From the NCBI GenBank assembly GCA_038087015.1, contig JASBNA010000020.1, forward strand, positions 558,001 through 622,000: 64,000 nucleotides of DNA, given 5' to 3'. This DNA comes from Cerrena zonata. Lineage: Eukaryota; Basidiomycota; Agaricomycetes; Polyporales; Cerrenaceae. The notes under the pieces are model-generated. The model was given only the letters and a program-made list of their open reading frames with translations, ran no database searches and was not told where the DNA came from. The stretch's first letter is position 1; every line of letters starts with the position of its first letter. Made by a program: the position numbers and the translations under genes. This document shows positions 35,183-45,223 of this stretch, piece by piece.

Positions 35183-36249
35183 ATGTCTGCTGTCCGTGCT
35201 CTTCGTCAACTCACCGCTTCATCAAGCCGTATTCTGGCTACTCGTGTCGCCACCAGGACTACTCTCCCGGCTTTCCGTTCAATAGCTGTTCCCGCATCAA
35301 GAGCTTTCTCTGTTTCCGCAAGACGTTTCGGAGAAGGTGCTAGTAAGTGCTGAGTTTTGTACTTCTAATCTTAGGTGGGTCAAGGCTGATTGACGTGGCT
35401 GTCTTAGGCGACATCGCTTTGACACAAAAGCTCAGTGAAGAGCTCAAATACGAGAAGGAAACAGGAACTGAAGGCGTTCCTGAGTTTTTGAAGTCATTCA
35501 AAGCTCAAAATGTCTGGGCGGTTCGTACAATTATTGCTCGAGTGGTCATAACCTTTGCTTACGCTGCACATAGATTGAGGATACCGCTGGCAATGATGAA
35601 GTTGTACTCAGCAGGAAGTTTGGCAACGAGACGTACGTTCTTCATCTTTACATCATATTAAATCAGTCTAACGTGTATATGGATAGTATCCGTCTAGTTT
35701 TCTCCATCGCTGATATCCAGCAGGAAGCCGAATTCGAAAATGAAAACGAGGAAGAGGGTGCTGAGGAAACTAACAACTCTTACCCCGTCCGTTGTTCTTT
35801 CTCTATCACAAAGGTAGTTCGCAAATTTCTCAAAATACCTATGTCTAGAACTGACTGTACTTTTTCGTTTCAACTCAGGATTCTGCTCCAGGCGCCCTCA
35901 CCATTGACGCCATTTGTCAAGATGGCTCATTCATCGTCGACAACTTATCTTATTACGCCGACAAGGCTGTTGGTACTGAACTGACTGCTGAAGCTGACTG
36001 GAAACGTCGTGGACTTTACATCGGTCCTCAATTCGATACTCTCGATGTCACTGTACAGGAAGAGTTCGAGAAGTTCATCCAAGAACGTGGAATTAACGAG
36101 AGCTTGGCGCTCTTCATTCCAGAATACGCTGAACACAAGGAACAGAAGGTATATCTCTGTTAATGATAACCGCCATTCTTTATACTAATGACTTGATGCA
36201 GGAGTACATTGGTTGGTTGGCAAACGTTAAGTCGTTTGTTGAGGCCTAA
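35183..36249 (+). CDS. mitochondrial matrix glycoprotein, MAM33/p32 (C1QBP) family
   Basis: Acidic trimeric matrix protein linked in other fungi to mitochondrial ribosome and respiratory complex assembly. Exons 35183-35342, 35408-35520, 35574-35632, 35687-35813, 35879-36148, 36202-36249. The first ~50 residues are a strong mitochondrial presequence (MSAVRALRQLTASSSRI, many Arg and Ser, no acid). The body has ALTQKLSEELKYEKE, VVLSRKFGNET, an acidic loop ENENEEEGAEE, then YIGPQFDTLDVTVQEEFEKF and a closing EYIGWLANVKSFV, all characteristic of the family. Length (about 258 residues) is normal. Confidence 0.92.
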
Positions 36250-37118
36250 ACGTCGCCACTCCTTATGTCCCTTGCGGACCCCGTAAAAGTCGCATAGCGC
36301 GTCCACCCCTACAGTATCCTAACTATTCGTACTACTTATTATGTCTGTACAAGATTTAATGACCACCTTTCAGATGATCCTCGTATTAGCATTTGACCGC
36401 CTAACATCGCTCACAAGTGAACCCCTGAACCTTGTTTGACTTAGAGCCACTCCCGTGCGTATATGAAGATACCATCTTCAATTTTCTTCAAGACTCACAG
36501 CATAGGCCTGTATCCGGAATTCGAAGCTTCGCAGACAATGACAGAACTTGAAGATGGCACAGCCTTAGTGGGCGCTTGATCTTGCCACGACCTTCCGGAA
36601 AGATCCACGCCTCACTGGGGCCTACCAGGGTCCTCGCTTTCTTTCAAGACAACTGCCTTAGTCTTCCGTTTTCAATCATATCTGGCTTGAACCCTATCCT
36701 CATCCTAGAATGTTCGGGTCCCTGTGTATTACAAATGATACGATGGTTGCTCTTGCGTGGACACGTATTCCCCGACGAAACAACAGCCACTGTTCAAGAC
36801 AATTCCTGTAATGTCAATTGAACCGTAGTATTGACCGATTGTCTGCTTCATTGACATACGCGTGGTAACTATTGGCTGCCTTCACAATTATCCGCATGTT
36901 ATTATGATTTGGGTTTGACTCGGGAACACCTGGTTGTCTGTGGCAGGGCCCCCTTTGAAAGGTTTATTAGGCCACACGTTCGCTCTCTCTGATCCCCCAT
37001 CCTTTCTTTCTCTCCTCGTTCCTCATCCACTCGGATTGAAGTTGAACTTGCTCCCTCTCTTGCAACTGATATCCTACGCACTATACTCTACTGCTTATCG
37101 GTATCATCCTCTGTCGAC
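36250..37118. other. intergenic region
   Basis: About 870 bases holding the MAM33 3' UTR and the next promoter. No supported gene or repeat. Confidence 0.45.
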
Positions 37119-37998
37119 ATGTCGAGCCCTATTGTTATCCCAACTAAATCGAGCTCTAACAACAAAGAGAAACGTGGCTTTACTTCCCAGTGGTCTGCGT
37201 CGCGAGCTCGACGAAATGCCAACACGCCTACTCCGTCGACTTCGAGGGCACCTTCTCCCTCCGACTCTGCGTCTTCGGCGACTTTGTATGAGGATGGCGA
37301 TGCCGAGTGGATTAGCGTATCGCCCAAGAAACGTAAGGGTCTTCTTCGGCCTTCATCGTTCTCGAACAAGAGCAGGCCTAGTATGAGCCCGCGCAAGAGT
37401 GTTATCCCTCTCGTTAACAGTAAGTATCTCAGACCTCACCTTCACTTTCAAGGTACAGTCGAGTCTAATGTCTTTTCTTTGTTTAGGACTTGAGGTCGAG
37501 AAACACACTAATGGAGCGAAATTCTTCCCATTCGAGGCGAGATCGCCATTTGTCTACACCATCAGTGACCTCCTACACCTCTCCCAATCTCCGCTGAACA
37601 AGCTTAGCGTACCCCAATTGGGCAGCGTCCGATGCGTGATGAGAGATCTCGATTTCAGGTGGCAGGATCCTAAAGTGAAGGCTTGGAACGAAAAGAAGAA
37701 GTTGGAGAGGCTAGAAGCCAAGAGGACGAACAGTCCTACTTCTTCGAATTCCGACTCTACCAATGTCGATGCCGATGAGTTTGAGGCTCAACCTGAAACT
37801 CCAGCTAAAGATGTGGCGATTACTCCGACTACTCCTACTCAGAAGAAGGATAGTTCTTCTCGTCGACGAAGGACTGGCCGACGTGGTGTCGAAGGCAAGA
37901 AACGGATGCCTTGCATGGCTAATGGACGGAGCTTCAGGGGACAATGGAATTGGCCTGAAGCTCAGGTTTCAGTACCTGAAGGGGCTGTCGATGTCTGA
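37119..37998 (+). CDS. disordered protein with an eIF4E-binding-like motif
   Basis: Two exons, 37119-37419 and 37487-37998, about 270 residues. The N-terminal 100 residues are Ser/Pro/basic and probably disordered, with SP sites (SVSPKKRKG, MSPRKS). The one ordered-looking part is FVYTISDLLHLSQSPLNKL, followed by RDLDFRWQDPKVKAWNEKKK and a disordered acidic then basic tail ending QWNWPEAQVSVPEGAVDV. YTISDLL fits the canonical eIF4E-binding pattern Tyr-x4-Leu-hydrophobic used by 4E-BP, Eap1 and 4E-T-like proteins. This suggests a translation regulator, but the pattern is short and the role is an inference. Confidence 0.7.
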
Positions 37999-38597
37999 AG
38001 AGGGCCGCACCGAAAGTGGTGACGATCGTTGTGTGGTGTATGATATTCGGTGTATGATATGCTTATTGAAAGGACTTTCTCTAGTATCTCAATAATAGAT
38101 GATAGAGACGAGCCCACTGACGAAGAGTTCAGTTGAGGCATTTCTTATTGTTAACACTCCATTCACCTACATTTGGTGTCAGCCTGTCAGGTTACTTGGA
38201 CATGTTCGAGTTGCATAAACAACACCCGGGCGTGCAAACGAATCGACGTTTACATAAGGCTTAGCTCGAATGAGCACCGGCATGAAAAGAGGTTATTACT
38301 GTTAGTGAAACCCCCGAATGCGAACGGGTGACGGGCTAACAGCAATGAGAAAGGGTTCAAGAAGGCGATGATGGGCATACAACACAAGGATCACAGACTA
38401 CGATTTTCATGGCACCCTACAACCAACATTGCTCATGGTCATGCATAAGTCGAGTTGCGTAGTAAACCCTTTTCTTGGAGACCATCATGCTCTACCTCGC
38501 TATCGGGTAGCAATGGGCCGCAAAGGTGTAAGAGACTGGTACGTTCGAGGGCTCTTTCCAGGCTTTATACAGTACACGATTTAACAAGTATTGTGAT
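37999..38597. other. convergent intergenic region
   Basis: About 600 bases between two convergent genes. No coding signal; probably 3' untranslated regions. Confidence 0.45.
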
Positions 38598-40141
38598 TCA
38601 CCATTCCCTTAAGGATCCGTCCAATCCTTTCCAGACTTCATTTCTCCAGGCCGGTTCCTGTCGACACTTGGCGTCTGCCTCTCGTACAAGGGTTTCATTT
38701 ATTTCTATTCCTAGCCCGGGACCTAGGCAATGTACAGGTCAATTTGGACCCTAGGCTCTCTGTATAGACAAAGAGACAGACCTTCCAAAGCGTCGACATA
38801 CCCATCCTTGATGCTGAAAACGGACGAGTCGACTAGATACGTCAGGAGATCTGCACCTTTGTTATAGTGCATCTGTATGTCGCGTATGAGTTATTGTAGA
38901 TCATATCGAGCTAGAAGACGAGCCGATGTCACTTACCTGCCAGCTCATTTCCTGTATTACGACTTGATTGGGCTCAGCAATGGCCAAAGCTCGAGACATA
39001 TACTAGAAACACACTTACAATTTGGTGCAGTGAGATCAACCTGGACGGATGCCGCCAGAGCAATCGGTCCCAGAGGGCAATGAGGGGCCAGAGCAACATC
39101 ATAGGTTTCCGTCAGAGATGCAATTCGATGCAGTTCGCTGATACCTCCACAGTGCGAGATCTAGGTGTTATTGAATTAGTGTAATGTGTAACGTACCAAT
39201 GTGCGATATATCTTACATCTGGTTGAGCAATGTCGATTGCTCGACGTTCGAGATAAGGTCGGAACTCGTATCGAGAGTGCAGACGTTCTCCGAGAGCAAT
39301 GGGTGTAGATACTAGGCGAGACAAATCGGCTATTTCCTCGGGTTGAGTGGGTAACAAGGGTTCTGGAGCCCATATAACTTCAACAGCGAGTATGAACATT
39401 TTAGACAAGCCTTACCCTCGATAAATAATGGATGAAGTGGCTCCAGAGCTTTCGCTAGTTGCTTCGCCATACCCTTATGGACCCTCCCATGGAAATCGAC
39501 ACCAACGTCTAACCCTAGATCTCGGACTTGTTTCACTCTTTCGACGGCACCTTCTAGAAGATGAGGGGAATCAATCCAGTCGAGTTGACCGGTCCCATTC
39601 ATCTTCACAGCAGTGAATCCTTGATCACGGCGAGCAAGAGCACCTTGGACGACGTCTGCTGGTGTATCACCTCCAATCCAGCCATACACCTTGACTTTGT
39701 CTCGAACTTTTCCGCCGAGAAGTTGGTAAATAGGTACACCGAGCCTCTTACCCTTGATATCCCAAAGGGCGATGTCCAGGCCTGACAAGGCGGACTGCCC
39801 GCTACTATTAGCACCACGAATGATGGTATTTCTGGTATGCATACCATCAGAACTGGGCCTCCCCTATAGAACTTGGAGCGATAGGTGTGTTGCCAGATAT
39901 CCTGGATCCTATCTGCATCCCAGCCGACAAACGTGGTCCGGAGAGCTTCCACAGCACCTTCCACGGCCTCGGTATGGCCTTCCAGAGTTGCTTCACCCCA
40001 ACCAACGATGTCGTCCGTGGTTTCTACACGAACGAATAACCATCTGGGAAGGACACGAAAGGACTATAGCATCTAGAGTTGGAGTATATGTCGGTTGATA
40101 TAATTTTAGCATAGACTTACCTCAATGGTCTTTATGCTCAT
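38598..40141 (-). CDS. galactonate dehydratase-like enzyme (mandelate racemase/enolase superfamily)
   Basis: Likely dehydrates D-galactonate or a related sugar acid to a 2-keto-3-deoxy acid. Minus-strand exons start with ATG at 40141 (40141-40121, 40063-39845, 39794-39416, 39362-39217, 39160-39019) and continue through smaller exons to a TGA at 38598-38600. Diagnostic blocks in order: [40 protein letters not shown] (boundary residues partly intronic), [32 protein letters not shown] (metal Asp and catalytic His), [28 protein letters not shown], and the tail [15 protein letters not shown] and LDGSLREW. The pattern matches DgoD-type proteins, common in bacteria and present in many ascomycetes and basidiomycetes. 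Several introns argue against very recent transfer. Exact substrate is not proven. Confidence 0.88.
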
Positions 40142-40435
40142 ACTTGTTGTTGTTCACTATCTAAGAGTGGGAAAAGGAACTGCAGCATTAAAACCTGGAA
40201 AGACTGTCGTTATATATGCCTCATGGTATGGGGTCAGCTGTTCGCAGTCTGGCGGAAGACCGGAAAGCATTGCTGACTCAAAGAATCGATTACTCGTCAT
40301 AAGATTAGTTTACTATGTTCATTGTCGTAAAAGGATTGGGATTTCAGCTCCAAGTTTTGTTGGCATAATGGGAGTTCGGGATAGACATGAAATTGACGCA
40401 GACGCTGGGTCATCACACTTTGTGCCACGACGACG

Positions 40436-41275
40436 ATGTCCTCCTACTCACGACAGCGACGAATACCCTCCTCTTTACCCCTACTAGCCTTATTTCTACT
40501 ACTACAGTCGACATTGACTCTCGCTATCAAGTTTGAACTGCCGTCTTTCCGATTTCCGCCACCAAAATGTATCTGGAATGCAGCACATCCTGGTGCTCTA
40601 GTGATCGTAACAGCAAATGTCGGTCCTGGAGAGAACCAACGTATTGACGTTGAAATCATCGATGCCGGACCGCACAAGAATACGTACTTGAGCAAGAGGG
40701 ACATTCGTGGCGAGACTAGGTTCGCTATTACAGCACACTCGGAAGCGGATGTTGGTGTTTGCTTCAAGAACTACCTGGACGCTAGTACGTCATGCCCATT
40801 AACGTCTTCAATACTTCGAGTCACTCTAATGGATTATAGGTATCACCGGTGCTGGTCGTGTTACAAGAGTTATTGACCTTGATGTGGACATTGGTGCCGA
40901 CGCGGTCGATTACAAGTATGTACTTCCATTATGTCGGGTGTATTGAAGCGTAATTGACACGTGTACAGTGCCATTGCTAACCAGGAATCTCTTTCGGGAT
41001 TGGAGACAGAGATGAGGAAACTCGAAGGCATTGTGAAAGAAATCGTAGATGAGCTGGGTTATCTCAAAACACGAGAGGAACGCTTTCAGGCAACAAACCG
41101 TACGTTCTTGTTCGCTATATACATGACTTGCCTAAATTTCACGAATCCTACAGTGTCAACAAACAGCCGAGTGCAAAAGTTTGCGTGGTTCACCCTCTTC
41201 TCGCTCATTGGACTGGGAGTCTGGCAAATATTCCACTTACGTGCCTTCTTCAAGAGGAAATATCTCATCGATTGA
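40436..41275 (+). CDS. p24 family cargo receptor, Erv25/TMED10-like
   Basis: Type I membrane protein of COPII/COPI vesicles between ER and Golgi. Exons 40436-40794, 40840-40915, 40969-41099, 41154-41275. A signal peptide (LPLLALFLLLQSTLTLA) precedes a GOLD beta domain with IDVEIIDAGPHKNTYLSK and GETRFAITAHSEADVGVCF. A coiled coil follows (SLSGLETEMRKLEGIVKEIV), then TN-SRVQKFAWFTLFSLIGLG as the transmembrane helix. The short tail LRAFFKRKYLID carries the FF and basic residues used for coat binding. About 228 residues, normal for the family. The short tail and FF motif favour the delta (Erv25) branch. Confidence 0.92.
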
Positions 41276-41445
41276 GGACTTTATGTTTGCCTATGGGTAG
41301 CAGGTCGTCGTTTCGTAATACATATTCTATTGTCGCTTTCTTGCTCTGTGTTTAGCTCCCGACCGATATGTGCGTGTGCGAACTAATCAATACGTGATCC
41401 TGGATTTAGCGCTACACTCAGGACACTTGAACTTGAACATCGATC

Positions 41446-42485
41446 ATGTCGACCGAGGCACATTCGTACTGGCACGGTTTCCCCAAAATTCAGCATCTTG
41501 TTATCTTGTAAGCATATCGAATGTCACAAATGTCCAAGACTCACTCTCTATAGTGGCGATTCTTATTCGGATGTTGGCTATCTCCCCAAACCGCACCTTC
41601 GCCCCTCTGATAAACACCCCCTTGGTGTACCATACCCTGGAGTTACCTGGGCAGAAGATGACGCACCGAATTGGGTGGGATATTTGCTTAAGGAATTTAC
41701 CCCAGGGCATGAATTTCTAGTATACGATTATGCTATTGGTGGCCACCGGGTTGATGGCGTCGTGCACCAGATTCAAAACAGGTTCATTCCCGATATTGGG
41801 GATAAACCAGACGGGGCACGGTGGTCGTCGGATGATACACTCTTTGGTAGGACCAACATCGCTTCATATCCCATATTCTTATAGATGATTACTTCCAGTC
41901 ACTTGGATTGGCATTAATGATCTTGCGTACGTCTCTGCAAATTGTTTGTGTCTAAACTAACTCGACTAATGACACTCCAGGTTCACGAAAGACCGAAAAA
42001 CAGTAGACGACTCATTAGGGAAACTATTTGAACAGCAGGCTCGTCTATATGAACTAGGAGCTCGCAACTTCCTCTTCATAGACGTCCCCGCGGTCCACAG
42101 ATCACCAGCAGGTAACTCTGCAGACCGTATTCCGTATTAAATCTGACGTACGGTCTCTACAGTAGCCGAGCGTAGATCTGCTAATGTGCTGGAATTGCTC
42201 GCGTACTGGAACATCCGATTACGCCACTTTGTCACTGAGTTTGCGTCTACTCGATCTGACGTCACCACACTCATCTACTCTTCATTCGCCCTCTTTTCGA
42301 GAATCCTGGATAACCCTGAAGAGTACGGATTCAAGAATACTGATCCTCGCTTGAGGGGAGGCGGGATCTGGCTCGATCATATCCATCCTACAACCAAGAT
42401 GCATCATGAAATTGCCCGAGACATTGCTGCTTTTCTACATACTTATTCTTCTTCTGATAGGACAGGTGATACTTCTGAAGCATAG
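41446..42485 (+). CDS. GDSL-type esterase/lipase (carbohydrate-esterase-16-like)
   Basis: Exons 41446-41507, 41554-41846, 41899-41926, 41981-42111, 42163-42485. SGNH-hydrolase blocks are visible: I, VIFGDSYSDVG (nucleophile Ser, split across intron 1); III, WIGINDLAF (Asn, in a 28-nt exon); V, WLDHIHPTTKMH (Asp and His). This arrangement is typical of fungal CE16-type acetyl esterases acting on plant cell-wall sugars. There is no obvious signal peptide: the start MSTEAHSYWHGFPKIQHLV leads directly into block I, so it may be intracellular, unlike many secreted CE16 enzymes. It lies 170 bases after the p24 gene on the same strand. Confidence 0.87.
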
Positions 42486-43672
42486 AACCCTAAATAACAC
42501 AGATGCTCTGCCTACGATTACTGTTCTTTCGTTATCCCGCCCAATTGTATTTTCCAAATTGGCTGAGCGATCTTTACGATGGCGTGAAGATATAGTATTC
42601 TAAATCAAATGGCATATTTAGCTGTCCTCCTAACGTTTTGGATGTCAATCAAAGCTCGTGACGGTGGCGTAAGCAAGGAAAAGTTCCTCGAGAACACCTT
42701 GTCATGTCTGCAATTGCTTCTCTCATCACATCGTTTCATCATTGATCCCAATGTTCCTTGTAACCTCTGCCCGTCTATCTATCTATTCGTATTATTTCTC
42801 GTTATTTGTTCTCGTTCCCTACAAATCTTGCTCAAGCCTTGCGTTGGTTGAGTATTATATTGCGATTGTTGTTTGTAATATTTCGACACCTCTCACTCTT
42901 GTACAGAATTCTTTCATCGTTTCTCGAAGGTCTTGCCTTATTGAGATTTCATATATCCGAATTCGCACCTTTACTTCCTGTCACTTCGCTTGGTTCTTTC
43001 GCTTTCTATCGAATCAAATAACTTGGTTGAGGAGAATCTCTTAAATACTGTGCTACCTGGGTCTGCAACGCATTCCCCCCTTTCTCCCACCTTCACTCAA
43101 GTTTCATCTCGTGAATTGGTGTTGTATATGATATTCGAGCCCATTCATAGGTATGCTTCTGTCGCGGTATTACTTCCTTTACCATTGTCTTACCGTTCAA
43201 GTCCTATACCTCATCGACCTGCTGCTTCAGCGATGCTGAACATACTTTTCTTGTTGCTGACAAGATTCTTCGAGACCATCCGTTTGACCGTTACATTTGA
43301 TTTGTGGGACAAAAAATATCCCGGATCAGTCGGAGTGAGTATGATGTTGTGCACACACGGGAATCATTCCCGTAAGGTCTAAGGAGATTAATTCTGGGAT
43401 ATTTCGTCTCAAGCAGGCTATGGGCTCTCATAACCTGTCATTGCCGTCAAGACCCTTCAAACCAAATTTCATTGAACTGAAATTTAAAGCCTGTAATGGT
43501 AAGCGTGGTAAAGTAAGCCTGTGCCCAAATGAGGCTATGCACTTTTGTCTCATCCGGTCATAGAACTCCATCCTAACCCATTACCATTTCTATTCAATTA
43601 TCCTAATTTCTTCTTCTTTCTCGCTGGTCGTCAACCTCGAACTCACAATCTCTCACTCTTTCGTGCTCCAAG
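42486..43672. other. intergenic region, T- and C-rich
   Basis: About 1.2 kb. Overlapping open frames at 42609-43382 are hydrophobic because of T-rich composition (for example LALVEYYIAIVV) and do not form a consistent splice model. A piece reading LLLTRFFETIRLTVTFDLWD near 43240-43310 is the only segment with a coding look; no assignment is possible. The end includes the promoter of the Ser-rich gene. Confidence 0.35.
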
Positions 43673-45223
43673 ATGTCTGCCAACGTTGCAAGACACGCGA
43701 ATGCCACTCCTGCACCAACAAGGACAGCATACAGAGAATGGAACGTACGTAAAGATACCTCTTCCCTTCATTTCGACGCGCTGAAAGTGTAATGTCAAGG
43801 CCGTTGGCAAAAGGCAAAGCCTCACCTTGCCAATCCCAACGCCATCTGCGTCCCCAAGTGCCAGTGACTCCTCTGTCCAACCCGATGGCCTGTCGTCGAA
43901 TGCATCGTCGGAATCGAGCTCGGCTCCTCCAAGCAGTGAGCCATCGTCCACTCCCTCAAGCACACCTTCGTACGTCGCGTCGATGTAATACACCAGGTTG
44001 GACTCTATTGACCCTTCTCTTTAGGTCGCAGGAAAGCTCTTCCCAACCACCGTCGTCTCAGCCACCTTCCTCTTCCCCATCCTCGACACCAACGAGCACG
44101 CCTTCATCTACACCCGAATCCAGCTCAAGCAGCTCATCACTCCCACCTTCATCATCGTCTTCCTCCTCCTCGCAGAGTCTGCCTCCCAGCAGCTCTGCAG
44201 AGAGTAGTTCTGCTTCACCACCTCAATCGTTAACATCTGCCCCACCTACACAGAGTAGTGCCAGCTTCTCTAGTGCCCAGACCACAATAACAACGACCTT
44301 TGTTACGGATATCAATGGAGTACAGCAAACGGTGCGTCGTACGTACTCATCCTGAATCACACACTCAATAACATTTGCTATAGATTACCTCTGCCATTCC
44401 CACTACGATTGACTCTGCCCCCTCAAGTTCCGGTGGTTCCTCTCAACAGAGAGCTATCATTGCGGGCAGCGTCATTGGGGGTATTGCCCTCCTAGCCATC
44501 GTTGCATCCCTGATCCTTTTCACCAAACGCAAGAATTACCGCAGGCTCCGTGTCTTTGGCCAGCCACGCTCAAGATCCATGCTCCTTGCTGGAGAAGACT
44601 TTGACGATAGCGACCCGCCTATGACTCAATACCGTGATTACCCTCCGACGCCCACCTCTGGGGGTACCTTGCCGAGCCGTCATACCCCATATAGGGACAA
44701 CCAACAAGTACAATTCCCAATGGCAAGTAGCAGTGCAAACACGTCCCCTCATCTAGCTACCTTGCGGGCTTCAGAAAGTGGATCTATATTCAGGGAGGAT
44801 GTTTGGCCACCTCCCGGCGAGGCTAGTCGGTTTGTTGACCCTATCTTGGCCACCTCTAGTCAGGTCAACCTGGGCGGGATAGTGGAGGACGTGATGGGAG
44901 AACATAACCGCAGGACCCCTTCTCCGCTACCACAGCCCCGACCACCTTCCTACCATCTCCGTAGCGGTTCATTTGGTTCGGATCCGTTCAGAGCTACACC
45001 ATCCCCATCGGTGCATTCGCACCAACCGCGGAATTCCATGATGGATGATAGTGACCCTGCGCTGATAACACCGCCCAAGTTATTTGTGACCAACCCCAAC
45101 TCGACAACGTCTCCCACGTCGCCTTCGCCTACCTCGAAACCGAGAAATTGGCTTGAGCGGTCACCTACGCTGAGGGTTGTCCCAGACGATGGCAGGCGTG
45201 TCTGTCTGATAACCGATTCGTGA
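43673..45223 (+). CDS. Ser-rich single-pass membrane protein, possible wall sensor
   Basis: Exons 43673-43744, 43800-43969, 44025-44331, 44384-45223, about 460 residues. A Ser/Pro-rich ectodomain (tracts such as SSSSSSLPPSSSS, likely heavily O-mannosylated) ends in TTITTTFVTDINGVQQT. One transmembrane helix (AIIAGSVIGGIALLAIVASL) with stop-transfer FTKRKNYRRLR follows, then a ~210-residue cytosolic tail rich in SP/TP sites and proline (PPTPTSGG, PSPLPQPRPPSY). This architecture matches Mid2/Wsc-like stress sensors and the many mushroom proteins of that layout, but no Wsc domain is present. The N-terminus lacks a clear signal peptide; exon 1 is the least certain part. Confidence 0.72.
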
